A stretch of 64,000 nucleotides of DNA from Algimonas porphyrae (GCF_041429795.1 NZ_CP163424.1:1304001-1368000), one strand, 5' to 3'. Numbered from the stretch's first letter, positions 1 through 8,987 are shown. Notes: generated by a model from the sequence alone, not told the origin. Made by a program: numbers and translations.

Positions 1-2
1 AT

Positions 3-257
3 GCGGCCATGGAGATGAGCGAAGAAGACCGAAGGCTCATGATCAGAGGCATGGTCGATCGGCTGGCCGAACGGCTTTACGAAAATCCGCAGGATGCGCC
101 GGGCTGGATCCGCCTGATCCGTGCGCGGATCGTGCTGGGCGATCCGCTGGACGCGGACATTGCCCGGATGCGCGCAGCCTATGTCGAGCGGCAGGATGTT
201 GCCGATCAGATCCTGCGAGAAGCAGGATATCCACCGCCTGAAAGCGAGACGCCCTAG
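3..257 (+). CDS. ccmI: Cytochrome c maturation protein CcmI/CycH, C-terminal fragment (5' end outside window)
   Basis: The reading frame is open from the left edge, so this is the last 84 residues of a longer protein. The visible part has the signature of the CcmI/CycH periplasmic region: a stretch reading MIRGMVDRLAERLYENP, followed by a Trp-containing helix (GWIRLIRAR) and a TPR-like continuation. In this family the segment is the start of the TPR module that holds apocytochrome c for heme ligation by CcmF/CcmH. The upstream neighbours that would confirm a ccm operon lie outside the window. No terminator is obvious in the 146 bases that follow. The family call rests on one short segment. 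Confidence 0.6.
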   Translation, partial: AAMEMSEEDRRLMIRGMVDRLAERLYENPQDAPGWIRLIRARIVLGDPLDADIARMRAAYVERQDVADQILREAGYPPPESETP

Positions 258-403
258 CAATATGATTGGGCTAGGGCACGGACTTGCGCAGCGGCTGAAA
301 TATCCATCCATTGAACAAGAATTGGTCGCCATAACCTGTTGCAAGGGGTTCCATACTGCGTGTGAGCCACGCTATGGGACGGCTTTGACCGGGAACTCAT
401 TCG

Positions 404-1636
404 ATGAACGCACAGCCTGAAATCGTTGCCGCACTCAAGCCCAAAGACGCACCCGCGCTGGGTAAATTCGCTTGGGACGACCCGTTTTTGCTGTCCGAAC
501 AGCTCACCGAAGATGAGCGGATGATCGCGGATGCGACGCGGGCTTTTGCGGACGAACATCTCATGCCGCGCGTAACCAAGGCCTTTGCGGAGGAGACCGT
601 CGATCCATCCCTGTTCAAGCTCATGGGTGATCAGGGATTGCTCGGCGTGACCTTGCCGGAAGCCTATGGCGGCATTGATGCGGGCTATGTCACTTACGGG
701 CTGGTCGCGCGCGAAGTCGAACGGGTCGATTCCGGTTATCGCTCCATGATGAGCGTCCAGTCCTCGCTCGTGATTTACCCGATCTATGCTTACGGGTCAG
801 AAGCCCAGCGCCGCAAATATCTTCCGGGTCTGGCCAGTGGCGAGCTGATCGGTTGCTTCGGTCTGACCGAGCCGGATGCCGGTTCCGATCCGGCGGGCAT
901 GAAAACGACGGCAACCAAGACTGATGGCGGTTACCGCCTCAACGGGTCCAAAATGTGGATATCCAACTCCCCCATCGCCGATGTCTTCGTGGTCTGGGCC
1001 AAATCCGACGCGCATGATGGCAAGATCCGCGGTTTTGTACTCGATAAGGGCACGCCTGGCCTCAGCGCGCCCAAGATTGGCGGCAAAATCAGCCTGCGAG
1101 CCTCCGTCACGGGCGAAATCGTGATGGATGAGGTCGAAGTCGGTGAAGACGCGCTGCTGCCGAATGTCGAAGGGCTCAAAGGCCCATTCGGATGCCTGAA
1201 CCGCGCGCGATACGGCATCAGCTGGGGTGCGATGGGCGCGGCGGAATTCTGCTGGCATGCGGCGCGCCAATACGGTCTCGACCGGATCCAATTCGGCCGC
1301 CCTCTGGCCCAGACGCAGCTGTTCCAGAAGAAGCTCGCCGATATGCAGACGGAAATCGCGCTCGGCTATCAGGCATCTCTACGCGTCGGTCGTCTCATGG
1401 ACGAGGCCAAGGCTGCCCCGGAGATGATTTCGCTGATCAAGCGCAATAATTGCGGCAAAGCGCTCGATATCGCCCGCCAGTCCCGCGACATGCATGGCGG
1501 CAACGGCATCAGCGAGGAATTTCAGGTCATCCGCCACATGGTCAATCTGGAAACCGTGAATACCTATGAAGGCACGCACGATATTCACGCGCTGATCCTG
1601 GGCCGTGCCCAGACCGGTCTGCAAGCCTTCTTCTAG
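404..1636 (+). CDS. gcdH: Glutaryl-CoA dehydrogenase (acyl-CoA dehydrogenase family)
   Basis: Flavoenzyme of 410 residues, the usual length for GcdH, which converts glutaryl-CoA to crotonyl-CoA plus CO2 with electrons passing to ETF. The acyl-CoA dehydrogenase signatures are in order: [13 protein letters not shown] near residue 150 (FAD and substrate binding), the Arg-containing middle domain, [20 protein letters not shown] near 300, and the C-terminal [20 protein letters not shown]. The catalytic Glu is about residue 389, in the YEGTHD context typical of glutaryl-CoA dehydrogenases. The gene lies 12 bases before the fused E1 gene, and a 2-oxoadipate dehydrogenase would make its substrate. 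The family call is very safe; the glutaryl-CoA specificity rests on the C-terminal motif and on context. Confidence 0.92.
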   Translation: MNAQPEIVAALKPKDAPALGKFAWDDPFLLSEQLTEDERMIADATRAFADEHLMPRVTKAFAEETVDPSLFKLMGDQGLLGVTLPEAYGGIDAGYVTYGLVAREVERVDSGYRSMMSVQSSLVIYPIYAYGSEAQRRKYLPGLASGELIGCFGLTEPDAGSDPAGMKTTATKTDGGYRLNGSKMWISNSPIADVFVVWAKSDAHDGKIRGFVLDKGTPGLSAPKIGGKISLRASVTGEIVMDEVEVGEDALLPNVEGLKGPFGCLNRARYGISWGAMGAAEFCWHAARQYGLDRIQFGRPLAQTQLFQKKLADMQTEIALGYQASLRVGRLMDEAKAAPEMISLIKRNNCGKALDIARQSRDMHGGNGISEEFQVIRHMVNLETVNTYEGTHDIHALILGRAQTGLQAFF

Positions 1637-1648
1637 GGTCCGGCTGGT

Positions 1649-3862
1649 ATGAGCCGCGATCACGCGGAAACGGTTCACCGCAACTTTCTGTCTCGGGTTG
1701 CCGCGACAGACTTGCCGTCGCCGCGAACTGATATGGATCTGGCACGGTCGGGTCTTGCCGCGCATGATCTGGTCGCCCTGTTTGATGCGCAGCTTTTGTC
1801 GCGTCATCTCGACCGGATTGCGTTAAAGCTTCAGGCTCGAGGCGAGGGCTTCTACACGATCGGGTCATCCGGTCATGAAGGGAATGCCGGCATCGCCTGG
1901 GCGCTCCGTCCGACGGATATGGCGTTCCTGCATTACAGGGATGCGACGTTCCAGATCGCACGCTCCTTGCAGGTGCCAGGCACGACCCCGCTCTGGGATA
2001 TGCTGCTAAGCTTCTCGACCTCGACGGAGGATCCGATTTCCGGCGGTCGCCACAAGGTTTTGGGGTCCAAGACGCTTGCCATTCCGCCGCAGACATCGAC
2101 GATTGCTTCGCACCTGCCAAAAGCTGTCGGAGCGGCCTATAGTATCCCGCTATCGCGGCGGATCGATCCCGAGCATCGTGAGATGGAAAAGGACGGGGTG
2201 GTCGTCTGTACGTTTGGCGATGCCTCGCTCAACCACTCGACGGCGCAAGGTGCGCTGAACACAGCGAGCTGGACCGCCTATCAGGGGTCGCCCCTGCCGA
2301 TCCTGTTCGTCTGCGAAGATAATGGTATCGGGATTTCGACCAAGACCCCGGAAAACTGGGTTGAGCAATCCGTCGCGTCGCGTCCGGCGCTGGATTATTT
2401 TCAGGCAGATACGACGGACATCCTCCAAGCCTATACGGTCACGAAACAGGCTGCCGAGCAGGTACGACGCCGTTGCCGCCCGGCTTTCCTTCACGCTAAA
2501 TGCGTCCGTCTTTACGGTCATGCGGGACCGGATGCACCCAGCACCTATCTCTCCAAAGCGGAAATCGAAGCTACGGAAGCGCGGGACCCGCTTCTCGTGA
2601 CGGCGGCGCGCCTGATCGCTGAAGGCGTGATGACAGCGCAGGATGTTCTTGATCGCTATGTCGCTATGGACACGCGCGTGGCGCGTGTGGCCGAGCAGGC
2701 CATCCGACGCCCGCGACTGAATTCGGCTGAGGCTGTGGCGCAAAGCCTGATCCCGCCGACGCGCAGTTGCAAGGAACCATCTGCCCCGGTTCCGATGGCG
2801 CGGGATCGATGCTTCGGCGAAAGTGACAAGCGCGCGCTCGGTCAATCCCAGCATATGGCGAAGTTGATCAATTTCGCGCTGACCGACCTTATGCTCTGCC
2901 ATGAGGAGATCGTGCTCGCAGGCGAGGATGTCGGACGCAAAGGCGGCGTTTACGGCGTCACGCAGCGACTGCAGAAACGCTTCGGCGCGCACCGTGTCAT
3001 CGATACGCTCCTGGATGAGCAGGCCATACTGGGACTTGGAATCGGGATGGCGCAGAATGGCTTTCTGCCGATCCCGGAAATTCAGTTTCTGGCCTACCTT
3101 CATAACGCGATCGATCAGATGCGCGGGGAGGCGGCAACGCTACCCTTCTTCTCCAAGGGACAGTTTACCAACCCGATGGTCGTGCGCATTGCCGGTCTGG
3201 GATATCAGCGCGGCTTTGGCGGGCATTTCCATAATGAGAACAGTCTTGTCGCGTTGCGCGATATTCCGGGCCTGATCCTGGCTTGCCCATCCAATGGACG
3301 CGACGCCGTTCTGATGCTCCGCGAATGTGTCCGTCTTGCCCGCGAAGAACAAAGGCTTGTCGTGTTCCTCGAACCCATCGCGCTCTACATGACGCGCGAT
3401 CTCCACGACGCTGGCGATGGTGGCTGGATGTGCGACTATCCGAACGGTGATGAAGCGGTTCTGTTGGGCGAAGTGGCCACACATGGATCGGGTGATGATT
3501 TGGCGATCGTGACTTATGGAAATGGGGCCTATCTGTCGCGGCAAGCACAGAAGATCCTCAAGGATACGCACGAAATCGACGCCAGGATCATCGATATGCG
3601 TTGGCTATCCCCGCTGCCGAAGCAGGCGGTGCTGGATGCTGTGGCAGGCTGCAAGCAGGTCCTGATTGTCGATGAGTGCCGCGAACAGGGTTCGCACAGC
3701 GAAGCCTTGATGACCTTATTTGCGGAAAACGGTGACGTTCCGGCACACCGCCTGATGGCGACCGATTGCTTCATTGCGACGGGTCCGGCCTACGGCGTAA
3801 CCATGCCGGATCGGGACGCGATCGTCACCAAGGCTGTCGCAGTCGTGGAGGAGGCGAAATGA
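1649..3862 (+). CDS. Fused alpha/beta 2-oxoacid dehydrogenase E1 component (ThDP-dependent)
   Basis: A single 737-residue chain carries both halves of a branched-chain-type E1. Residues about 30-350 are the alpha part, with the ThDP/Mg motif starting at GDAS (190-193) and closing with CEDNGIGIS near 222-230. Residues about 400-735 are the beta part, with GEDVGRKGGVYGVT, LDEQAILGLGIGMA, and a C-terminal transketolase-like domain (VDECREQGSHSEAL). E1 decarboxylates a 2-oxoacid and passes the acyl group to lipoyl-E2. No E2 or E3 gene is nearby. The stop overlaps the next start by 4 bases (ATGA), so the two are probably translationally coupled. The position between gcdH and a lysine-dehydrogenase-like gene suggests 2-oxoadipate as substrate, which is inference. 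A branched-chain oxoacid substrate is the main alternative. Confidence 0.8.
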   Translation: MSRDHAETVHRNFLSRVAATDLPSPRTDMDLARSGLAAHDLVALFDAQLLSRHLDRIALKLQARGEGFYTIGSSGHEGNAGIAWALRPTDMAFLHYRDATFQIARSLQVPGTTPLWDMLLSFSTSTEDPISGGRHKVLGSKTLAIPPQTSTIASHLPKAVGAAYSIPLSRRIDPEHREMEKDGVVVCTFGDASLNHSTAQGALNTASWTAYQGSPLPILFVCEDNGIGISTKTPENWVEQSVASRPALDYFQADTTDILQAYTVTKQAAEQVRRRCRPAFLHAKCVRLYGHAGPDAPSTYLSKAEIEATEARDPLLVTAARLIAEGVMTAQDVLDRYVAMDTRVARVAEQAIRRPRLNSAEAVAQSLIPPTRSCKEPSAPVPMARDRCFGESDKRALGQSQHMAKLINFALTDLMLCHEEIVLAGEDVGRKGGVYGVTQRLQKRFGAHRVIDTLLDEQAILGLGIGMAQNGFLPIPEIQFLAYLHNAIDQMRGEAATLPFFSKGQFTNPMVVRIAGLGYQRGFGGHFHNENSLVALRDIPGLILACPSNGRDAVLMLRECVRLAREEQRLVVFLEPIALYMTRDLHDAGDGGWMCDYPNGDEAVLLGEVATHGSGDDLAIVTYGNGAYLSRQAQKILKDTHEIDARIIDMRWLSPLPKQAVLDAVAGCKQVLIVDECREQGSHSEALMTLFAENGDVPAHRLMATDCFIATGPAYGVTMPDRDAIVTKAVAVVEEAK

Positions 3863-4881
3863 CACGCAAGACGGCGCTCATCGTCTGTCCGGGCAGGGGC
3901 GTCTATAATGCGCCGGAGCTCGGCTATTTGCGCAGCCATCATGCCGACAAGTCGGTGATGATCACGCGGTTCGATGAACAGCGTCAGGCGCTCGCTCAGC
4001 CATCGATCGCAGAGCTGGATGGCAGCCACAGATTCTCACGCGCGCGACTCACGCGCGGCGATAATGCATCGGGTCTGATCTATAGTTGCTCCATCGCCGA
4101 TTTTCAGAGCATTGATCGCGACGCCTACGACATCGTCGCCGTTACCGGCAATTCCATGGGCTGGTATACGGCGCTCGCCGGTGGCGGGGCCCTGTCGCCA
4201 GATGACGGGTTCCGTGTCGTCAACACGATGGGCACGATCATGCATGAACATGCGGTTGGCGGTCAGTTCGTACATCCGGCCATGGATGCGGATTGGCGAC
4301 CCGATCCGGCGATGCGAGAGATCCTGTTCGGTCTGATCGAGGCGATCGATGGTCTCTATCTGTCCATTCCATTTGGCGGGATGCTGGTGCTGGCTGGAAC
4401 GGATGCCGCATTGGCCGAAGCCGAAAGCCGCCTCGATAAGATCGATGGACGTTTTCCGATGCGCCTTCCGAATCATGGCGCGTTTCACACGCCGTTGATG
4501 GACGATAATAGCCGGCGCGGCCGGACGGCACTGCCGGAGTCGCTATTCCGTCAGCCCGATCTTCCTCTCATTGATGGGCGCGGCGCTATCTGGATGCCCC
4601 GCGCAGCCGATCTGTCGGCGCTGTGGGACTATACGTTCGGCGCTCAGGTGACAGAACCGTATGATTTCACCCGCGCCGTTCAGACCGGGTTGAAGGAATT
4701 TGCGCCGGATTGCATTATCGTGCTGGGGCCAGGCAATACGCTGGGCGGCGCGACGGCGCAGGCCATGCTGATGTGCGATTGGGACGGGCTGACGACGAAA
4801 ACCGAGTTCATCGACCGTCAGGCGACGGATCCGATTCTGCTCGCCATGGGTCATGCGGAACAGCGGCCTCGCGTGACATAA
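3859..4881 (+). CDS. FabD-fold acyltransferase, probably not malonyl-specific
   Basis: Protein of 340 residues if started at the ATG overlapping the E1 stop (preceded by GGAGGCGAA); a longer frame exists upstream but lies inside the E1 gene. It follows the FabD acyltransferase pattern: nucleophile elbow GNSMGW, a helix corresponding to the FabD R-G motif, and the catalytic His in NHGAFHTPLM. Where E. coli FabD has the malonyl-binding Arg117 (MRGK), this protein reads TMGT, so the residue that holds the malonate carboxylate is absent. The natural acyl group may therefore be something other than malonyl. Its coupling to a 2-oxoacid dehydrogenase E1 is odd for a fatty-acid gene; no acpP, fabH or fabG is nearby. 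Substrate and acceptor are unknown. Confidence 0.65.
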   Translation: MTRKTALIVCPGRGVYNAPELGYLRSHHADKSVMITRFDEQRQALAQPSIAELDGSHRFSRARLTRGDNASGLIYSCSIADFQSIDRDAYDIVAVTGNSMGWYTALAGGGALSPDDGFRVVNTMGTIMHEHAVGGQFVHPAMDADWRPDPAMREILFGLIEAIDGLYLSIPFGGMLVLAGTDAALAEAESRLDKIDGRFPMRLPNHGAFHTPLMDDNSRRGRTALPESLFRQPDLPLIDGRGAIWMPRAADLSALWDYTFGAQVTEPYDFTRAVQTGLKEFAPDCIIVLGPGNTLGGATAQAMLMCDWDGLTTKTEFIDRQATDPILLAMGHAEQRPRVT

Positions 4882-4883
4882 TT

Positions 4884-4908
4884 CGCAAAATTATACCGTC
4901 ATTTTGCG
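4884..4908. promoter_or_regulatory. Perfect inverted repeat upstream of the lysine-dehydrogenase-like gene
   Basis: CGCAAAAT, 9 bases, then ATTTTGCG: an exact 8-base inverted repeat centred near 4896, directly after the acyltransferase stop and 66 bases before the next start codon. It is not followed by a T-run, so it is more likely an operator for a dimeric regulator (the downstream MarR protein or an Lrp/AsnC-type factor) than a terminator. No binding evidence is available from sequence alone. Confidence 0.4.
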
Positions 4909-4973
4909 CATTCGCGCGATGACAATGGCGCGCCTCCCTGTCAAAGCGCGCTCTTTCTATCTCGGAGAGCATC

Positions 4974-6032
4974 ATGAAGAGCATTGCCGTTCTGGGGCTT
5001 GGTAAAGTTGGCGCATTGGCGGCGCAATTGCTGGTCGATAGCGATTTCAAAGTTGTCGGTGTCGATATGCATGCCGAGCCGCACAATCATAATCATGAAG
5101 TCCGTCGCATCGATGTGACGGATGCGGTCTCACTCGGCGCTCTGTTCGCCGAGATGGATGCCGTTCTGTCCTGCCTGCCTTATCACCTCAATATCGGTGT
5201 CTCTGATGTCGCTCATGCAGCGGGGATACACTATTTCGATCTGACCGAAGATGTGCCGACAACCAATCATGTGCGCAAACTGGCTGAAACCTCCAAGGGG
5301 CTGATGGCACCGCAATGTGGTCTGGCGCCGGGTTTCGTCGGGATCGTCGGTGCGGACCTGATTGAGAAGTTCGATGAATGCCGGTCCTGCCGGATGCGGG
5401 TCGGCGCGCTGCCGCAGAATCCGACCGGGCTGATGGGCTATGCGTTTAACTGGTCGCCGGAAGGGGTGGTGAACGAATATCTCAATGATTGCGAAGTGAT
5501 CGAAGAGGGCGAACGCAAGATGGTTTCCGCCATGGAGTGGCGCGAGAAAATCTTCATTGACGGTCTCGAACTGGAGGCCTTCACCACATCGGGCGGGCTC
5601 GGCACCATGTGCGAAACCTATCTCGGCCAGGTCGAGAATATGGACTATAAGACCATGCGCTATCCGGGTCATTTCGACCTGATGAACTTCTTCTTCCACG
5701 AGCTTCTGATGCGTGAAGACCGGGAGAGAGCAGGTGAGATTCTCGTCAACGCCAAACCGCCCGTTGATCAAGACGTCGTCTATGTCCATGTCGCAGCTGA
5801 AGGGACGATCAACGGACAGTTGTCACGAAAGGAATATGTCGGGGCCTACAAGCCGCTTATGATTGCCGGCAAGTCCCGCACCGCGATCGCTTGGACGACG
5901 GCGGGCTCGGTCGTAGCCGTGATCGAAATGGTCCGGGACGGCAAGCTGCCCAGTAGAGGCTTCCTCAAGCAGGAAGACATTTCGCTCGACAATCTGCTGA
6001 ATACGCGAACCGGCAGCTTCTACACACGCTAA
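4974..6032 (+). CDS. Lysine 6-dehydrogenase / saccharopine dehydrogenase-like oxidoreductase
   Basis: Protein of 352 residues with an N-terminal Rossmann motif (VLGLGKVG, residues 6-13) and an acidic residue after the second strand (VVGVDMHA). The middle and C-terminal parts follow the lysine 6-dehydrogenase layout: QCGLAPGFVGIVGADL, a long insert containing FNWSPEGVVNEYL, EAFTTSGGLGTM, then MDYKTMRYPGHFDLM. Lysine 6-dehydrogenase oxidises lysine to allysine (2-aminoadipate semialdehyde) with NAD(P)+; saccharopine dehydrogenases share the fold. A good ribosome site (CTCGGAGAGC) precedes the ATG. Two genes before it lies an E1 that could act on 2-oxoadipate, and gcdH follows in the pathway. 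Lysine rather than saccharopine is favoured by length and motifs but remains inference. Confidence 0.72.
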   Translation: MKSIAVLGLGKVGALAAQLLVDSDFKVVGVDMHAEPHNHNHEVRRIDVTDAVSLGALFAEMDAVLSCLPYHLNIGVSDVAHAAGIHYFDLTEDVPTTNHVRKLAETSKGLMAPQCGLAPGFVGIVGADLIEKFDECRSCRMRVGALPQNPTGLMGYAFNWSPEGVVNEYLNDCEVIEEGERKMVSAMEWREKIFIDGLELEAFTTSGGLGTMCETYLGQVENMDYKTMRYPGHFDLMNFFFHELLMREDRERAGEILVNAKPPVDQDVVYVHVAAEGTINGQLSRKEYVGAYKPLMIAGKSRTAIAWTTAGSVVAVIEMVRDGKLPSRGFLKQEDISLDNLLNTRTGSFYTR

Positions 6033-6094
6033 CCGCAGCCCCGCTCGGATGATTTGCCTTATCGAAGCTGGGATATTGACAAACAGGATCAGAT

Positions 6095-6601
6095 ATGCAA
6101 CCAGTTGCGCAACTGATGGCATTTCTGACTGACCATACGACCAAACAGGCCTATCTGGGGAAGGCCGCGCATGATCTTGTCAGGCTGACCTCTGATCAGG
6201 TGGCAGACATCTATGACCGTCGACAGATAATCATTCCCGTCGAACTGTCTTCAACCCTTCATAGTCTATCGCTCAAAAGTGGGTCGTCTCTGACAGAAAT
6301 TGCGAGCACTCTGGGATTGCCGCATCAGCTTGTCGCCCAGCGTGTGCGTAAACTCATATCGCTTGGCCTGCTCGAACGACGTCCTGACGCGACAGACGGT
6401 CGGCGATTTGAGCTTCACCTGACGGATTACGGCCATGACCAGGCCGATAGGCTGCGTGTCTGCATGCGTGACATGTCGCGTGTCTATGAGGGACTCTATG
6501 AGGAAATAGGTTGTGATCTGCCCGCGATCCTGGGTGCGGCGATGAAAGCGATCCGCGATCATTCTCTCGTCGATCGGTTCGAATCCCGCGGGCTGCTCTG
6601 A
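6095..6601 (+). CDS. MarR-family transcriptional regulator
   Basis: Protein of 168 residues with a winged-helix core: an HTH (SLTEIASTLGLPHQLVAQRVRKLISLGLLERRPD), then the wing DGRRFELHLTDYGHDQADRL, which is the standard MarR pattern. Flanking helices at both ends would form the dimer interface. It starts 62 bases after the lysine-dehydrogenase-like gene on the same strand, so it may regulate that cluster; the inverted repeat at 4884-4908 is a candidate site. The ligand is unknown. Confidence 0.75.
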   Translation: MQPVAQLMAFLTDHTTKQAYLGKAAHDLVRLTSDQVADIYDRRQIIIPVELSSTLHSLSLKSGSSLTEIASTLGLPHQLVAQRVRKLISLGLLERRPDATDGRRFELHLTDYGHDQADRLRVCMRDMSRVYEGLYEEIGCDLPAILGAAMKAIRDHSLVDRFESRGLL

Positions 6602-6623
6602 TTATAGGAAAAGGGGACTGCAG

Positions 6624-7547
6624 ATGGGCAATGAGATAACGAAGACTGTCACCTGTTTGAGTATAGCGCTAGTGTTGTGTGGTTGCGAGGCAACTATCGA
6701 GACTCCCTTTGCTGAGCCTATCGGCTTTAACGCGACACCCTATTGCGATGTGGATAGGGGCGCTGAACTGGTCATCCCCGACGCGATTAAGGACGTCATT
6801 GCGGCTGAGACGGTCGATGAGGACGCTCTCGCCAATGCCGTTCTTGTCAGGTCGGCGATGAGAATGGCGCACGGCTCACCATCCACTGAGGCGTGCCAGG
6901 CAACTTTTGCCGCCGGAGATGTCACATTTCGGTGGCAACTCAGCGCCGCTCAGGATGACCATGCGACACGCGGCGGGTTTGACCCTGCTCAGGACGAAGA
7001 TATTCTCGCAGTTCAGACGGACATCACCCGGCTCTGGCGGGAAGATCAGGCCGCTCGCCATGCCATGATTGGCTTACGAAAACTAGATGAGACAGATACT
7101 ACAAAGTGGGCGCAAAGTCGCGCTGTCGCGCATGGGACACGGATCGACGCCATGGCAACGACGGCTATTGCAGATTACGCAGATCGCTACGGCTGGATTG
7201 ACACGAAACGGTTCGGCGAGAGCGTGTCCGCTCATGCCTGGATTCTGGTTCAGCACGCGGACGACCATCCGGAATTTCAGGCGGACATTCTGGCCAGGAT
7301 GAAATCCTATGTGGACCGCGGCGAAACGAGCCTGCGCAATTATGCCTATCTGTGGGACCGGGTTGCCGTGAATACCGGGCAATTGCAGCGCTACGGTACG
7401 CAACCGAACTGGGAATGCGACGAAAATGGCAAGATGGAACTCAGGCCGCTGGAAAATCCCGAAACGGTCAATGAGCGTCGTGCGGAAATGGGCCTGAACA
7501 CTGTTGAGGAAGGCCTGGCCAGCATGGAAGCGAATGTCTGCGGCTAG
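6624..7547 (+). CDS. Lipoprotein with a DUF6624-like domain, function unknown
   Basis: Protein of 307 residues. It begins with a signal peptide ending in a lipobox (LVLCGC, Cys about residue 21), so it should be lipid-anchored in the envelope. The C-terminal half has a recognisable pattern (YGWIDTKRFG, HAWILVQHADDHPEFQ, YAYLWDRVAVNTGQLQRYGTQ) found in DUF6624 proteins, which have no assigned activity. The start is preceded by GGAAAAGGGG. It lies 22 bases after the MarR gene, but a functional link is not evident. Base composition is slightly lower in GC in the first third than in its neighbours. Confidence 0.6.
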   Translation: MGNEITKTVTCLSIALVLCGCEATIETPFAEPIGFNATPYCDVDRGAELVIPDAIKDVIAAETVDEDALANAVLVRSAMRMAHGSPSTEACQATFAAGDVTFRWQLSAAQDDHATRGGFDPAQDEDILAVQTDITRLWREDQAARHAMIGLRKLDETDTTKWAQSRAVAHGTRIDAMATTAIADYADRYGWIDTKRFGESVSAHAWILVQHADDHPEFQADILARMKSYVDRGETSLRNYAYLWDRVAVNTGQLQRYGTQPNWECDENGKMELRPLENPETVNERRAEMGLNTVEEGLASMEANVCG

Positions 7548-7572
7548 TTCTGATCCGCCTAATCCTGCGCGC

Positions 7573-7905
7573 CTAACCCTCTCGAGGCGGGGGTTGCTGG
7601 GCTTCGACGATGCGATCATCAGCGACATCAAGCCCGATCCCGTCGGCGGATTCTCGATCGACCTCGATTCCCTGCTCCTCCAGAGCGTCCATGCGGACGG
7701 ATACGGCATTCCGGATTTCTGCGGCGTAGAGCTTCGGCGTGTCCGGCGTATCGATCAGCGGCGGCAGGATGCGGAAGCTTGTATCGCCTGTGTTCGGACC
7801 GGGTGCACCCGCTTGCGCTGAGGCAGCGAGCAGGCCCAGCGTGACTGTGGCGAGAGCGGTCCGGAACCGGGATGAAAGGCGCTGTGTCATGCTGTCCGTA
7901 TCCAT
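7573..7905 (-). CDS. Small exported protein of unknown function
   Basis: Protein of 110 residues (105 if the second Met, at 7890, is used). The N-terminus is a clear Sec signal peptide (basic start, hydrophobic ALATVTLGLLAAS, cleavage after AQA). The mature part is short and acidic and has no family I recognise. It lies 60 bases downstream of the ACC-deaminase-like gene on the same strand, so it may share that transcript. The plus-strand frames in this stretch lack a signal peptide or ribosome site and look like shadows. The gene itself is moderately supported. Confidence 0.5.
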   Translation of the reverse strand: MDTDSMTQRLSSRFRTALATVTLGLLAASAQAGAPGPNTGDTSFRILPPLIDTPDTPKLYAAEIRNAVSVRMDALEEQGIEVDRESADGIGLDVADDRIVEAQQPPPREG

Positions 7906-7965
7906 TGGGAATCAGACAGAAATAGGGCGAGCACTGGGCCATCCCATGGTGGTTTGTCGCTAATC

Positions 7966-8967
7966 CTAGCCCATCAGGCCCAATTGAGACGGCTCATAAG
8001 CGAAGATCGCGGCGTCGCCGCCCGTATGCACGAAGACAATATCGTCAGCCTTGTCGAATGTGCCGTCCATGACCAATGAGATCAGCCCTGCGAGCGATTT
8101 GGCCGAATAGGTCGGATCGAGCACCAAACCCTCCAGACGTCCAGCAAGTCGCATCGCCTCCAGGCATTTTTCGTGTGGCACACCGTAGGACGGACCTGCC
8201 ATGCCACTGCGCAGGTCGATAGCGTCCAGATCGAATATCCAGCCTAGCCGTTTACCGGCGGCAAGCATGATCGCGGCCGTGTCCTGTCGAACGCGATCCG
8301 GCTGGGCGTCGATGTCGAAACCGATCGCCTGCGTCTGCTGCAAACCGATCTGACAACCCATGGCAATCCCTGCGTGGGTGCCGCCGGATCCAGATGCGAA
8401 AATGATCGCAGCCGGGGCGCGGTCCATCTGCTCGCCGATTTCGGCAATGAGTGTTGCATAGCCGATCGCGCCCATGGGGCTGGAAACCCCGTAGGGCAGA
8501 ATGGCCGGATCAAACCCGTCTGCGCGTAATCGCGATGCTATCGTCTTCAGCGCCTGATTGGGGTCTGAGGACCAAGGCATCGGGTGTTTGGTTGCCCCGA
8601 ATAGATCAGATAGAAGCGCATTGCCGGATGTATAGTAACGCTCGGACCCCGCCTCGACCCGGCCTTCGAAAACGGCCAGATGGCAGGGAATGCCGGCGGC
8701 GGCACAGGCTGCAGCAACCTGCCGCGCGGAATTGCTCTGCACCACCCCGCCGGACACGACGCAGTCTGCGCCCGCGTCCAGCACATCGCGCAAGGCGTAA
8801 TCGATTTTGCGTAGCTTGTTTCCGCCCGTACCCAGTCCGGTCAGATCATCGCGTTTAACCCAGATTCGCGGGCCGCCGAGATGCTGGCTCAGATTGTTCA
8901 GCGGGTGGAGCGGGGTCGGCAAATGTGCGATGCCCATGCGCGGGAACGCATCAAGGATGCCCCGCAA
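7966..8967 (-). CDS. PLP-dependent 1-aminocyclopropane-1-carboxylate deaminase / D-cysteine desulfhydrase family
   Basis: Protein of 333 residues belonging to the fold-type II PLP enzymes. The N-terminal PTPLHPLNNLSQHLGGPRIWVKRDDLTGLGTGGNKLRK contains the Schiff-base Lys in the GGNKLRK context, and VVSGGVVQSNSARQVAAACA is the substrate-carboxylate loop. SGSGGTHAG binds the phosphate, and the end (DDIVFVHTGGDAAIFAY) is typical. The family includes D-cysteine desulfhydrase (giving pyruvate, H2S and ammonia) and ACC deaminase; residues separating the two are not decisive here. D-cysteine desulfhydrase is the commoner activity outside plant-associated bacteria. It sits 20 bases after folD on the same strand. 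Confidence 0.85.
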   Translation of the reverse strand: MRGILDAFPRMGIAHLPTPLHPLNNLSQHLGGPRIWVKRDDLTGLGTGGNKLRKIDYALRDVLDAGADCVVSGGVVQSNSARQVAAACAAAGIPCHLAVFEGRVEAGSERYYTSGNALLSDLFGATKHPMPWSSDPNQALKTIASRLRADGFDPAILPYGVSSPMGAIGYATLIAEIGEQMDRAPAAIIFASGSGGTHAGIAMGCQIGLQQTQAIGFDIDAQPDRVRQDTAAIMLAAGKRLGWIFDLDAIDLRSGMAGPSYGVPHEKCLEAMRLAGRLEGLVLDPTYSAKSLAGLISLVMDGTFDKADDIVFVHTGGDAAIFAYEPSQLGLMG

Positions 8968-8987
8968 ACTGTCTGTGCCTGTTGCGC

